A stretch of DNA of 53,927 nt from Plesiocystis pacifica SIR-1 (GCF_000170895.1 NZ_ABCS01000071.1:1-53927); one strand, 5' to 3'. Shown: positions 16,845 to 25,655, counted from the stretch's first letter. The notes: a model not told the origin generated them from the sequence alone. Made by a program: numbers and translations.

Positions 16845-17687
16845 CTACAGGCAGATCGTGCCCACGTTCAGCTCGAGGCACTCCATCCCGTCGGGGCAGG
16901 TCTTGCCCCCAGAGCAGTCGAGCTGACAAAAGGCGTTCATCGAGTCGTTGCACAGCGGCGTCGCCGAGCCGCCCACGTCCGCGCTGCACTGGGCGTTGCT
17001 CGAGCACAGCTGCGTGCAAAAGCCGTCGGAGGGGTTCATCTGGCCCTCCTCCGTATAGGTCGCGCAGCCCGAGAGGCCCGGGCAGTCGGCGTCTTGCAGG
17101 CACTGCGAGTACAGCCCGCTCCCGGGCTGCGGGTCGTTGGCGCAGCCGCTCGAGTCGAGGCTGCTGCAGTCCGGCGCGCAGGCGAGGACGCCCGCGTCGT
17201 AGCCGAGGCCGGCGCAGTCTTGGCCGGCGAGGTTCGAGCCGTCGCAGACCTCTGGAGGCTCGATGAGCCCGTCGCCGCACAGCGCCCCGCCGTCGTCGGT
17301 GCTCGTCGTGTCCCCGGTCGTGGTCTCGCCCTCGGCGGTGTCGGTGCCGGTCGTCTCCGTGCTCTCCGACTCGCCCGACCCTTCGTCGGTGCCGCCTCCG
17401 GAGTCGCCAGAAGCGTCGCCGTCCTCCTCGCCCATGGTGTCGTCTTCGGCCTCGTCCTCGGCCTCCGACGGAACGCACACCCCGAGCACACACTCGAGCC
17501 CGTCGTCGCACAGCAGGCCCTCGTAGCAACCGCCGCTCTCCTTGCCGGTGCCCTTGCCGAGGCCCTCGGTGTTGGCCAAACAGCCACTGACACCAAGACC
17601 CACGCCGAAGCCCAACAGCAGCCCCAGCGTGAGCCGCGGCACGCGAGCGGTGAGCAGCCCGCGCCCCCAATTGCTCCCGACGTCCAT
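16845..17687 (-). CDS. Cys-rich lipoprotein with Ser/Thr/Asp linker
   Basis: Predicted 280 residues. An unusually long n-region is followed by a hydrophobic stretch and lipobox (LGVSGC). Layout: a Cys-rich segment (CYEGLLCDDGLECVLGVCVPS), an acidic/Thr-rich linker of ~55 residues, then a second Cys-rich region with CGDGLIEPPEVCDGSNLAGQDCAGLGYDAGVLAC, a motif common in myxobacterial surface proteins, and further paired cysteines (GFCTQLCSSNAQCSADVGG). Probably a disulfide-stabilised surface lipoprotein. The stop lies 13 bp from that of the convergent membrane gene. Confidence 0.75.
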   Translation of the reverse strand: MDVGSNWGRGLLTARVPRLTLGLLLGFGVGLGVSGCLANTEGLGKGTGKESGGCYEGLLCDDGLECVLGVCVPSEAEDEAEDDTMGEEDGDASGDSGGGTDEGSGESESTETTGTDTAEGETTTGDTTSTDDGGALCGDGLIEPPEVCDGSNLAGQDCAGLGYDAGVLACAPDCSSLDSSGCANDPQPGSGLYSQCLQDADCPGLSGCATYTEEGQMNPSDGFCTQLCSSNAQCSADVGGSATPLCNDSMNAFCQLDCSGGKTCPDGMECLELNVGTICL

Positions 17688-17862
17688 CCAAAAGCCTTTT
17701 TACCGCAGTATTGGGCCGCTCGGTGAGCAAAGCGCCCCGATGGCGCGTGACTCGCCGGACTCGCCGAGCTTGGTTGTCACCCAACTGATCCGTCGTGGCG
17801 CTCGACAGAGGAATGTCGGTGACTGTAGGTTCAGGTAACCGTTAGGTTTACACGAGGTTGCC

Positions 17863-20319
17863 ATGAACACTCCGACGCGCTCGACCCAGTCGCACTCGAT
17901 CATCCCCCTGACTCTGGCCCTCGCCGTGGGTGCCCTCGGCCTCGCCGGCTGCGGCGACGACGGAGGCCGATCCGCGGACGGCTCGGGGGACGAGGCCGAC
18001 GAGGGACTCGGCGACGGCATGACCGACACCGACGAGAGCGGCGAGGACTCCTCGGAGTCCAACGACACCCTCGACACCCAAGACACCTTCGACGACGAGA
18101 CCACCACCGGCCCCGAGTGCTTCCAGGACCTCGACTGCGTCGACGGCCTGTGCATCGAGGGTGCGTGCTGCGACTTCGCCAACGCCTGCGGCGACAGCTG
18201 CTGCGGCGAGGGCGAGGAGTGCTTGTTCGACAGCTGCGTGATCCCGGGCGAGCCCTGCACCACGGCGGCCGACTGCGAGGACGACGAGTACTGCGAGCTC
18301 GGCCTCGGCGAGCCCAGCCCCGGGCCGGGCACGCCCCCCGCCCCCGGCCTCGAGTGCGTCGACGATCTGCCGCCCACGGGCGCGTGCATCGACCTGCCCG
18401 TGGTCTGCACCGGCGGCCCCAACGACCCCGAGGACTGCGTCCCCGCCTGCGAGGTCATGCCCGAGCCCAAGCCCCTGGCCGCGACCATCGAGTGGCAGTG
18501 GGGCCTCGAGGCGCCGATGACCGAGAAGACCGACATCTGGGCCACGCCCACCGTCGCGCGCATCTACGACGCCAACTGCGACGACAAGCTCGACGGCAAC
18601 GACCCGCCCAACGTGGTGTTCGTCTCGGGCAACTCCAACCTGACCTGCTGCTCCTGCGCCGGGGCCGAGACGGCCTGCCGCACCGGCGAGCTCAACGTCC
18701 TCGACGGGCGCACCGGCCAGACCCTGTGGACCAACGTTGCCCCCGAGCCCGGCTCCCAGGGTTGGGCCGGGCTCTCGGTCTCCCTCGGCGACGTCGACGG
18801 GGACGAGCGCGTCGACATCGTGGCGATGAGCGGCGAGGGCAAGATCGCCATGGTCAACGGCCTCGGCGAGGTCGTGCGCGTCAGCGACCAGCCCGTCGCC
18901 GACATGGGCGGCAGCTTCGGCTGGGGCGGCGGCATCGCGATGAGCGACATGGACCACGACGGCCACCCGGAGATCGCCTACGGCCGCAACCTGTTCTCGA
19001 CCACGAACGGGGCGATCACCCGGCTGTGGGTCGGCGCCGGCGGGACGGGGGGCGGCATCGGCCGCGAGCTCAGCCACATGGCCGACGTCGACAACGACGG
19101 CACCGGCGACCTGATCGCGGGCAACACCGTCTACAACCTCGACGGCTCGATCCTGTGGCAGGACCCGAACCTGCCCGACGGGTTCACGGCGATCGGCGAC
19201 ATGGACAAGGACGGCCAGCCCGAGCTCGTGCTGGTCAAGGGCGACGTGTGGATCCTGGACGCGGCGACCGGGGCCATCGAGGTCGGCCCCGTCGACATCC
19301 CCCTCGAGGACACCCGCGGCGGCCCGCCGACCATCGCCGACTTCGACGGCGACGGCAGCCCGGAGATCGGCATCGCCGGCGGCACGGTCTACGTGGTCTA
19401 CGAGGCCGACCTCAGCGTGGTCTGGCAGCACGGCACCAAGGACACCTCGAGCGCGGTCACGGGCTCCTCGGTGTTCGACTTCGAGGGCGACGGCTCGGCC
19501 GAGGTCGTCTACTCCGACGAGTGCTTCCTGCGCATCCTCGACGGCAGCACCGGCGAGCTGCGCTTCGCCGCGCCGACCACCACCTTCACCGCCACCGAAG
19601 CGCTGATCGTCGCCGACGTCGACGGGGACTCCTCCGCCGAGGTCGTCCGCGTGTCCAACAGCGCCAACTGGCAGTGCAACACCGCGCCGTGGATCAACGG
19701 CGACCCCGACACCGGCCTGCCCCCGTGGGAGCCCGCGAGCGAGAGCCAGGTCTACTACCGCGGCCTGAGCGTGTTCGGCAGCGTCGACAGCTCCTGGGTC
19801 GGCACCCGGCCGATGTGGAACCAGCACGCCTACAACGTCACCAACATCTGCAACGACGAGGACGGGGCCTGCGCCAACCCGAACATCTACGGGTCCATCC
19901 CCAGCTTTGAGCAGCCCAACTGGCTGCTCCCGTGGCTCAACAACTTCCGCCAAAACGTCCAGGACAGCGGGGTCTTCGACGCCGCCAACGTCACCGTCGA
20001 CCTCGACGTGCTGTGCAGCGACCCGATGCAGATCACCGTCAAGGTCCGCAACGTCGGCCTGGCCCCCCTGCCCGCCGGCGTCGAGGTCGAGGTCCGTCAG
20101 GTCACCCCCAACGTCCAGGTGATCGGCACCGTGACCACGACCCAGTCCCTGTTCCCGGGCCAGATCGAGCTCATCGAGCTCGACTCCATGCTCAGCCAAA
20201 ACGAGGACCTGGAGTTCGTCGCCGAGGTCATCGTCGACCCCGAGAACCCGACCTTCGTCGAGTGCGACGACTCGGACAACGTGTCCGAGCCGGCGAACGC
20301 CTTTTGCGGGATCGGCTGA
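17863..20319 (+). CDS. FG-GAP/VCBS-repeat lipoprotein
   Basis: Predicted 818 residues with a GAGG ribosome-binding site. The lipobox is GLAGC. Order of parts: acidic Ser/Asp linker; Cys-rich segment (CFQDLDCVDGLCIEGACCDFANACGDSCCGEGEEC); a ~450-residue beta-propeller of FG-GAP-like repeats with calcium-type DxDxDG loops (DVDGDERVDI, DMDHDGHPEIAYG, DVDNDGTGDLIAG, DMDKDGQPELVL, DFDGDGSPEIGI, DVDGDSSAEVV); and a C-terminal CARDB-like adhesion domain (VDLDVLCSDPMQITVKVRNVG...). Such proteins are large surface adhesins or scaffolds. Calcium binding is inferred from the loops. Confidence 0.85.
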   Translation: MNTPTRSTQSHSIIPLTLALAVGALGLAGCGDDGGRSADGSGDEADEGLGDGMTDTDESGEDSSESNDTLDTQDTFDDETTTGPECFQDLDCVDGLCIEGACCDFANACGDSCCGEGEECLFDSCVIPGEPCTTAADCEDDEYCELGLGEPSPGPGTPPAPGLECVDDLPPTGACIDLPVVCTGGPNDPEDCVPACEVMPEPKPLAATIEWQWGLEAPMTEKTDIWATPTVARIYDANCDDKLDGNDPPNVVFVSGNSNLTCCSCAGAETACRTGELNVLDGRTGQTLWTNVAPEPGSQGWAGLSVSLGDVDGDERVDIVAMSGEGKIAMVNGLGEVVRVSDQPVADMGGSFGWGGGIAMSDMDHDGHPEIAYGRNLFSTTNGAITRLWVGAGGTGGGIGRELSHMADVDNDGTGDLIAGNTVYNLDGSILWQDPNLPDGFTAIGDMDKDGQPELVLVKGDVWILDAATGAIEVGPVDIPLEDTRGGPPTIADFDGDGSPEIGIAGGTVYVVYEADLSVVWQHGTKDTSSAVTGSSVFDFEGDGSAEVVYSDECFLRILDGSTGELRFAAPTTTFTATEALIVADVDGDSSAEVVRVSNSANWQCNTAPWINGDPDTGLPPWEPASESQVYYRGLSVFGSVDSSWVGTRPMWNQHAYNVTNICNDEDGACANPNIYGSIPSFEQPNWLLPWLNNFRQNVQDSGVFDAANVTVDLDVLCSDPMQITVKVRNVGLAPLPAGVEVEVRQVTPNVQVIGTVTTTQSLFPGQIELIELDSMLSQNEDLEFVAEVIVDPENPTFVECDDSDNVSEPANAFCGIG

Positions 20320-20322
20320 CGC

Positions 20323-20442
20323 TCAGTCGAACACGATCGTGCGCAGCTCGAGCTCCCCGCTCTCGCGGACCACGGCGACACGCGGGACGACCTCGACCAT
20401 CGCCGCGCCCGCGTAGCGCTGCGAATCGATCAACACCCAGGC
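20323..20442 (-). pseudogene. Unassigned C-terminal protein fragment
   Basis: The minus frame ending at the TGA at 20323-20325 reads like a genuine protein end (VLIDSQRYAGAAMVEVVPRV, then ELELRTIVFD), with conservative residue use, but upstream it dissolves into an Arg-rich non-coding frame. It overlaps the end of the VOC fragment in another frame, so it is either the tail of a lost gene or a frame-shifted continuation. Limits approximate. Confidence 0.35.
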
Positions 20443-20600
20443 TCGCGCTTGGCCCGCGTCTGGGGCTCGGCGCCCGCGTACTCGTCGAATTCGAGCACGT
20501 TGCCGTCGGGGTCGCGGACAAAGATCGCGCTCAGGCCTTCGAAGCTGAAGCTGCCGGTGATGGCGACGCCGTGCTCGTCCATGAACACCCGAACGGGCGG
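20430..20600 (-). pseudogene. Truncated VOC/glyoxalase-fold protein
   Basis: On the minus strand the frame from about 20600 to the TGA at 20430 encodes VRVFMDEHGVAITG, then LSAIFVRDPDGNVLEFDEY. This is the closing beta-alpha-beta of a vicinal-oxygen-chelate (glyoxalase/bleomycin-resistance) domain, including the metal-ligand Glu in NVLEF. The N-terminal half is absent: at about 20585-20620 the sequence passes into a plus-strand LysR gene remnant. A deletion joining two neighbouring genes is the simplest explanation. Confidence 0.65.
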
Positions 20601-21211
20601 CGCGCTCGGTCTCGGGTGAGGTCAGCGGGCGGATCCGGATCACCGCCGCGCCCGCCTTCGGGCCCGGGACGATCATGCCGGTGGTCGCCGCGTTCATGGC
20701 CAGGCACCCGGACGTGGTCGTCGACGTGCTGCTCACCGATCGCATGGTCAACCCGATCCTCGACGACGTCGACATCGCCGTCCGCCTGGGCCAGCGCCTC
20801 GCCGACTCCGAGCTCAAGAGCCGCAAGCTCGCCGACCTCCAGGTCGTCGCCGTGGCCTCCCCCGAGCTGGCCGCGACCCTCGACGAGCTCGAGGTCGTGC
20901 CCTCCGTGGTCTTCACCCCCGAGCACGGCCACGCGTGGCGCTACCAGGACGGCCCCGCCCTGCTCCAGGCCCGGCTCGTCGTCAACGACTACCTCTCGGT
21001 CATCGCCGCCCTCGAGGCCGGCGTGGGCGTGGGCGTGGTCTCCTCCGTGCTCGCGGCCGAGCCCCTCGCCGCGGGGCGGCTGGTCCAGGTGTGGCCGGAG
21101 TGGAAGCTCCCCAAGGGCAAGGTGTGGGCGGTCTACCCGGCCCGGGGGCGCGTGCCGCTAAAGATCCGGCTGATGCTCGACGCGCTGCGCGAGGGCTTCG
21201 CGGTCGGCTAG
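20585..21211 (+). pseudogene. 5'-truncated LysR-family regulator lacking its helix-turn-helix
   Basis: The frame opens just after a TGA at 20582-20584 and reads PERAARSVSGEVSGRIRIT, the linker and start of a LysR effector-binding domain, then AFGPGTIMPVVAAFMARHPDVVVDV and on to LMLDALREGFAVG. The ~90-residue N-terminal DNA-binding domain is missing and there is no plausible start codon upstream. An ATG at 20675 could be called as a 178-residue gene, but it would have no DNA-binding part. The final TAG is contributed by the inverted repeat of the adjacent MITE. Could still be expressed, but unlikely to act as a regulator. Confidence 0.75.
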
Positions 21212-21374
21212 CAAGCTGCTGAAATTCGCCGCGCGTCGTCAGGTGCGTCGCTGCGCGTCGAGGCCAAGGAGCGAAACCGACGCTGTATCGGGCATACTGC
21301 TAGGTTTCGAGACACCGGCATTGGCGTGCAGAGGCGTGCCTGACGTCGTGGGGCGATTTTCAGCAGCTTGCTAG
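21208..21374. mobile_element. 167-bp MITE-like element with 23-bp terminal inverted repeats
   Basis: The two ends (21208-21230 and 21352-21374) are inverted copies of each other with one mismatch. Both start with CTAG followed by CAAGCTGCTGAAA. CTAG at both ends may be a target duplication. The ~120-bp interior encodes no transposase. The left repeat supplies the stop codon of the LysR remnant and the right one supplies the stop of the minus-strand lipoprotein, so insertion probably trimmed both genes. It is a non-autonomous relic; the parent insertion sequence family cannot be fixed here. Confidence 0.75.
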
Positions 21375-22051
21375 GGCGAGGGCGGCGGGACGTAGTCCGG
21401 GTCGACGACCAGCGAGCCGTCGCCGTCGATGCCGTCGAGGGCCAGCTCGACGGCGTCGAGGCCGTCGCGGATCCCCTGGATCGCCTCAGCAAACTCCGGC
21501 TCGGCGGCGATGCCCGGCTCGAGCGCGCCGTTGAGCTCCTCCCACTCGCGCACGACGGCGCCGAGCTTGGCCTGGGTCTCCCCGCCCTCGACGCCCCTGG
21601 CCGTCAGCCGCTCGTAGTCCGCGATGAAGGCGTCGACCTTGGCGCCGTAGGCCTGCTCGAAGCGCGTCAGCTCCTGGCGCGCGCGCCAGCTGGGCGCGGC
21701 CTGCTCGACCTCCGTCACGAGCGCGCGCAGGTCCGCGAGCAGCCGGCGATACTCGGGCATGCGCGTCTTGATGTACTCCCGCGCGCCGCGCTCGAACATC
21801 CGCGCGTTCTCGGCAGCGATCTCCTCCATCGAAGCGTGGCCTGCCATTCGCCGAGCCTCGGCGAGGTCCTCGAGCGTGAGCTCGCTGCTGGAGCGTTCGG
21901 GCTTGGCTTCGGCGAGCTCGGCCGCGCTCACCTCGATGGGCGCGACCGCAGGCGGCCCGTGCTCGGCCGGCGTGGGGCTCGTGGTCGCCTCGGCTCTACA
22001 GCCGAGACACAGCGACGCGAGCGCCAGCGAGATCGAGACCTTGGTGTGCAT
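21371..22051 (-). CDS. Helical lipoprotein, function unknown
   Basis: Predicted 226 residues. The lipobox is LASLCLGC. After a Pro/Ala/Glu linker the protein is largely alpha-helical and charged (LTLEDLAEARRMAGHASMEEIAAENARMFE..., RRLLADLRALVTEVEQ...), with heptad-like spacing that may form a coiled coil. No family recognised. The stop codon lies in the inverted repeat of the adjacent MITE, so the natural C-terminus may have been a little longer. Its start is 15 bp downstream of the halogenase-like gene's stop, on the same strand, so the two may be co-transcribed. Confidence 0.65.
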   Translation of the reverse strand: MHTKVSISLALASLCLGCRAEATTSPTPAEHGPPAVAPIEVSAAELAEAKPERSSSELTLEDLAEARRMAGHASMEEIAAENARMFERGAREYIKTRMPEYRRLLADLRALVTEVEQAAPSWRARQELTRFEQAYGAKVDAFIADYERLTARGVEGGETQAKLGAVVREWEELNGALEPGIAAEPEFAEAIQGIRDGLDAVELALDGIDGDGSLVVDPDYVPPPSP

Positions 22052-22066
22052 GGGGTCGTCCTCGGA

Positions 22067-23716
22067 TCAGCCCGCGCCGAGGGCCAGCCAGTCGGCCTCG
22101 CGCCCGCGCAGCTTGACCATCATCGCAGCAAAGAGGGCGTTGAGGGCGTTGGTGTCCAGCGGGCCCTCGACCTCGCCGCGCATGTAGCTCAAGCCCAGCT
22201 CGCCCACGCGCTTGTAGGCCCGCCCCGCGCCCTCGGGGTCGTGCTGGACCAGCATGGTCATGTCCGGCTCCCCGTGGCCCGCCCAGCGCAGCTGCAGCCC
22301 GCCAGCGCACGGCCGCGCGCTGGTCAGCTCCCAGCCCACCAGCGCCGCGCCCCCTTCGCCGGGGAGCTCGAGGAAGGCGGTCACCGGCGCGAGGAGCTCG
22401 ACCACCTCCCAGTCCGGGTCGAAGGGGTCGCGCTCGCTGTCGAGGCTCGCAAGGTCCAGGGCGGTCCCGTAGGCCTCGCTGACGCTCGCCTGGAACAGGC
22501 CGCCCTGAAGGAAATCCCGCTGGATCTCCTCGGCCACGGCGTCGTCGCGGACCACCGCGCCCGCGTACCAAAACTCGAAGGCGCGCTGGGCCCGGTCGAG
22601 CATGCGGCTGGCGTGGGCGCAGTAGGCCTGGCAGCGCTCGAGCGTCCACCCGCCGGCGGCGAGCATGCGCGCGACCTCGATGGCCTGGCTGACCGCGAGC
22701 CCGGTGCCCACGGAGTAGACCGGATCGGAGAAGCCGAAGGCGTCGGCGATGAGGATGAAGTCTTTGTCCGCGGGGGTCCGGGCCCGGCGGGCGAAGCCGC
22801 TGCGCACGTGCAGGCGGTCGTAGGGCGACCCGCCATGCTCGGGGCGCCGGCGCAGCTGAAAGTGCGGCGCGGCGGTGGCCTCGACGACCTCGCGGTACTG
22901 CTCCGGCGACACCGGGCCGTGGCGCGAGACCACGCCGTAGCTCATGCGCGTGCCTCGAAACAGAGGGATCTGCCAGGTCCACAGCCCGTCGCCGACGAGG
23001 CTCAGGTAGGTGCTCCGGGCGATGCGCTCGGCGAGCTCGGCGGTGCCCTCGGTGGAGATGATCTTGCGGTGGCGGACGTCGTACTCGAGGGTGCTCCAGC
23101 CCGCCTCGCGCACGGTCCGGTCGAGGGCCGCCGGCTCCTCGGCGACGACGTCGTAGTAGCCCCAGGTCGCCCACGCAGGCAGGCGCTCGTCGACCTCGCC
23201 GCGGCTCTTGGCCACGACCATGGCCGGCCCCGAGCAGTCGAAGATCAGCCCCGAGACCTGGTAGGCGCCCGCCGTGGTCTCGACCCGCTTGGTCTGCCAG
23301 TCGATGGCCGTGACCGCGGCGCGGTCGATGTCCAGCGTCCACGCCCGCGCCATCTCGGCCTCGAGCTCGTCCCGGGCCACGTGCATGGCCTCCCCGACCT
23401 GGCGCGCGCCCACGGGGAAGTAGGCCAGCTCCGGCGCGCCGTCGCGCCCGTGCATCACGAAGGTCGTGCCCTGCTTGGCCGTGTACGAGGGCAGCGCGCG
23501 GATGCCCGGCAGCAGCGCGGCGAGCTCGGGGTGGGCGAAGAGCTCGGGGATGACCGACTCGCCGACCTTGTAGCTCCCCGGGCGCGGGTCGACGATGGCC
23601 ACCGAGTCGCTGACGCCCTCGAGCTCCAGGAAGCGCCGCAAGGTCAGCCCGGCGACCCCCGCCCCGACGATCAGGTGCTCGACCGCGCGCGCCGGGGCTG
23701 CCTCGGGAGGCCTCAC
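22067..23716 (-). CDS. Flavin-dependent halogenase-like oxidoreductase
   Basis: Predicted 549 residues from the GTG at 23716. N-terminal FAD-binding motif LIVGAGVAGL (about residues 15-24); GESVIPEL (about 52-59), as in flavin halogenases; the hallmark WxWxIP as WTWQIP (about 245-250), which separates halogenases from related monooxygenases; and the late FAD block DAFGFSDPVYSVGTGLAVSQA. Flavin-dependent halogenases chlorinate or brominate electron-rich substrates using FADH2 from a separate reductase. None is visible in the window, and the substrate is unknown. Divergent from a diiron protein with a perfect palindrome between them. Confidence 0.8.
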   Translation of the reverse strand: MRPPEAAPARAVEHLIVGAGVAGLTLRRFLELEGVSDSVAIVDPRPGSYKVGESVIPELFAHPELAALLPGIRALPSYTAKQGTTFVMHGRDGAPELAYFPVGARQVGEAMHVARDELEAEMARAWTLDIDRAAVTAIDWQTKRVETTAGAYQVSGLIFDCSGPAMVVAKSRGEVDERLPAWATWGYYDVVAEEPAALDRTVREAGWSTLEYDVRHRKIISTEGTAELAERIARSTYLSLVGDGLWTWQIPLFRGTRMSYGVVSRHGPVSPEQYREVVEATAAPHFQLRRRPEHGGSPYDRLHVRSGFARRARTPADKDFILIADAFGFSDPVYSVGTGLAVSQAIEVARMLAAGGWTLERCQAYCAHASRMLDRAQRAFEFWYAGAVVRDDAVAEEIQRDFLQGGLFQASVSEAYGTALDLASLDSERDPFDPDWEVVELLAPVTAFLELPGEGGAALVGWELTSARPCAGGLQLRWAGHGEPDMTMLVQHDPEGAGRAYKRVGELGLSYMRGEVEGPLDTNALNALFAAMMVKLRGREADWLALGAG

Positions 23717-23820
23717 GGAGCCAGCTTAGCAGGCGCCCGAGGGCCGTCGAGACCCGCGACCTGGCGCAGACCATTGTTTTGAACAAATCGCGTATGAGAC
23801 GCCGAAAACGCAGGTCAAAC

Positions 23821-23839
23821 TGTAAAGTAGAACTTTACA
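23821..23839. promoter_or_regulatory. Perfect 8+3+8 operator palindrome
   Basis: TGTAAAGTAGAACTTTACA is a perfect inverted repeat in the 152-bp region between the divergent halogenase-like and diiron genes, 30 bp before the latter's preferred GTG start. Its AT-rich half-site contrasts with the surroundings. It is probably the binding site of a repressor or activator; the cognate regulator is not adjacent. A second, shorter palindrome (TTGTT-ttg-AACAA) lies at 23774-23786. Confidence 0.7.
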
Positions 23840-23868
23840 CTCCATCCCGGGGCTGGCACAGTGAACAC

Positions 23869-25068
23869 GTGGAGTTGACTAGCGAGCGTCTGACGAACCT
23901 TCTGCCTCTCAAGATGCGCAGCCAGGTCGACAGCTACCTCGAGACGCTGTCGGTGTTCATGGAGATCCGCGACCCCAAGGTGCTGCGCTCCCTCGGCCCC
24001 TCGGGCGTGCGCGGCATGGTCCTGCGCCGCGGCAAGCAGGGCGGGCCGACCAAGGTCCCGGTCAGCTACGACGTGCACTTCGACTGGAGCTACCCCGCCG
24101 ACTTCCCCGAGATGGCCGAGCTCTACACCCGCGCCAAGCAGGGCCAGTGGAACGGCGACGACCTGCCCTGGCACACCGACGTCGACCCCTTCAACCCCGA
24201 GGTCCCGCTGCTGCCCAAGAGCTTCCTCGCCGCCGGCGATCTCAGCCAGGAGCTGGGCATGCTGCTGAGCCCCAAGGAGCAGCGCGAGCTGGCCTACAGC
24301 GTGATCTGCTGGATGCTCAGCCAGTTCCTCCACGGCGAGCAGGGGGCCCTGTTCGCCGCGGCCCAGGTCACCGAGGCGGTCCAGTTCTTCGACGGCAAGC
24401 TCTACGGCGCCACCCAGGTCATGGACGAGGGCCGGCACATCGAGGTGTTCACGCGCTACCTCGACCAGAAGCTCGGCCGCCTCTACCAGATCAACGACAA
24501 CCTGTTCGTGATCCTCGACTCGCTGATGACCGACTCGCGCTGGGACATGAAATTCCTCGGCACGCAGATCATGATCGAGGGCCTGGCCCTGGGCGCCTTC
24601 GGGGTGCTCTACAAGGTCACCGGCGAGCCCCTGCTCCGCGAGCTGCTGCGCATGGTCATCCAGGACGAGGCCCGCCACGTCCACTACGGCGTGCTCGCCC
24701 TGCGCGAGCACTTCACCAAGGCCCTGAGCGAGCGCGAGCGCCAGGAGCGGGAGGACTGGGCCTTCGAGGTCGCCCTGCTGATGCGCAACCGCTTCATGGC
24801 CTACGAGGTCTACGAGGAGTGGTTCGAGGGGCGCATGAGCCGGGAGCAGTGGCGGCAGTTCATCACCCGCGCCCCGGGCATGAAGATGTTCCGCCAGGTC
24901 ATGTTCTCGCGCCTGGTCCCCAACCTCCGCGCCATCGGCCTGCTCAGCGAGCGCATCATGCCCTACTACGAGAAGGTCGGGCTGATGCAGTTCTTCGACG
25001 GCGAGGCCGCGGACCAGCTCAGCGCCGAGATGCTGCTCCGCGAGCTCGACCTCCAGCGCGCCGCTTGA
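23869..25068 (+). CDS. Ferritin-like diiron oxygenase-type protein
   Basis: Predicted 399 residues from the GTG at 23869 (MELTSERLTNLL). The frame runs 30 codons further up, but that part is Arg/Lys-rich and contains the operator palindrome. Two diiron ligand helix pairs are visible: HGEQGALF...TEAVQFF then MDEGRHIEVFTRYL, and IMIEGLALGAFG then QDEARHVHYGVLALREH. Each supplies a Glu and an E/DxxH, the carboxylate-bridged diiron pattern of ferritin-like oxygenases related to AurF-type N-oxygenases and ribonucleotide reductase R2. Expected to activate O2; substrate unknown. Divergent from the halogenase-like gene, so the two may tailor one metabolite. A terminator hairpin follows. Confidence 0.75.
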   Translation: MELTSERLTNLLPLKMRSQVDSYLETLSVFMEIRDPKVLRSLGPSGVRGMVLRRGKQGGPTKVPVSYDVHFDWSYPADFPEMAELYTRAKQGQWNGDDLPWHTDVDPFNPEVPLLPKSFLAAGDLSQELGMLLSPKEQRELAYSVICWMLSQFLHGEQGALFAAAQVTEAVQFFDGKLYGATQVMDEGRHIEVFTRYLDQKLGRLYQINDNLFVILDSLMTDSRWDMKFLGTQIMIEGLALGAFGVLYKVTGEPLLRELLRMVIQDEARHVHYGVLALREHFTKALSERERQEREDWAFEVALLMRNRFMAYEVYEEWFEGRMSREQWRQFITRAPGMKMFRQVMFSRLVPNLRAIGLLSERIMPYYEKVGLMQFFDGEAADQLSAEMLLRELDLQRAA

Positions 25069-25101
25069 GGGCGCAGCGCAGGCCCGGAAATCTCTGCGCC
25101 C
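25069..25101 (+). terminator. Hairpin immediately after the diiron gene
   Basis: GGGCGCAG (25069-25076) and CTGCGCCC (25094-25101) form a perfect 8-bp stem directly after the TGA. No T-tract. Confidence 0.55.
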
Positions 25102-25139
25102 GGGCAGGCTGGGCCGCGCCGCCGTGCTAACGCAAGGGC

Positions 25140-25565
25140 ATGAGCCTCGACGCCGTCATGACCACGGACCTGATCACCGCGCCGCCCACGGCCACGGTCC
25201 GCGAGGCGCTCCGGCTCCTCGAAGACAGCGACATCCGCCACCTGCCCGTCGTCAACGACGGCCACCTGATCGGCATCGTCAGCGACCGAGACCTGCGCGA
25301 GTATCGGGTCCCCCTGCTCCTGGAGATCGACCACTTCGACGAGGCCGGCCGCGATCGCGCCAACGACCTCCTCGACACCCGCGTCGCCGACGTCATGGCC
25401 GCGGACGTCGTCAGCGTCGACAACACCGAGTCCATCGCCTCCGTGCTCGACGCGATGATCGAGTACAAGGTCGGGGCCGTGCCGGTCATCGACCCCGAGA
25501 GCGAGGATCTCGTCGGGATCGTCAGCTACATCGACGTGCTCCGCTACGCGCGGAGCATGCTGTAG
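25140..25565 (+). CDS. Two-CBS-domain protein
   Basis: Predicted 141 residues with an AAGGG ribosome-binding site 6 bases upstream of the ATG. Two tandem CBS motifs fill the whole protein: VMTTDLITAPPTATVREAL...DIRHLPVV...LIGIVSDRDL (about residues 5-55) and VADVMAADVVSVDNTESIAS...KVGAVPVID...LVGIVSYIDVL (about 80-135). CBS pairs bind adenosyl ligands such as AMP, ATP or SAM and act as energy or redox sensors. The partner is unknown; nearest neighbours are the diiron protein upstream and a GNAT protein downstream. Confidence 0.9.
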   Translation: MSLDAVMTTDLITAPPTATVREALRLLEDSDIRHLPVVNDGHLIGIVSDRDLREYRVPLLLEIDHFDEAGRDRANDLLDTRVADVMAADVVSVDNTESIASVLDAMIEYKVGAVPVIDPESEDLVGIVSYIDVLRYARSML

Positions 25566-25583
25566 GCGCGCGTTCAAAGCCTT

Positions 25584-25602
25584 GGCGGGTGGCAGACCCG
25601 CC
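25584..25602 (+). terminator. Small hairpin after the CBS gene
   Basis: GGCGGGT-ggcag-ACCCGCC is a perfect 7-bp stem with a 5-base loop, 19 bp after the CBS stop codon. Role inferred from position only. Confidence 0.45.
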
Positions 25603-25655
25603 TCGCTCCGGAGGCCGCCCGCTGCTAGCTTGGGGCCGGTGAGCGGGGTGCCCAG

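Noticed and set aside
23779..23868. Extended N-terminus of the diiron protein
   Set aside because: The segment is Arg/Lys-rich and contains the perfect operator palindrome; GTG 23869 begins the conserved part.
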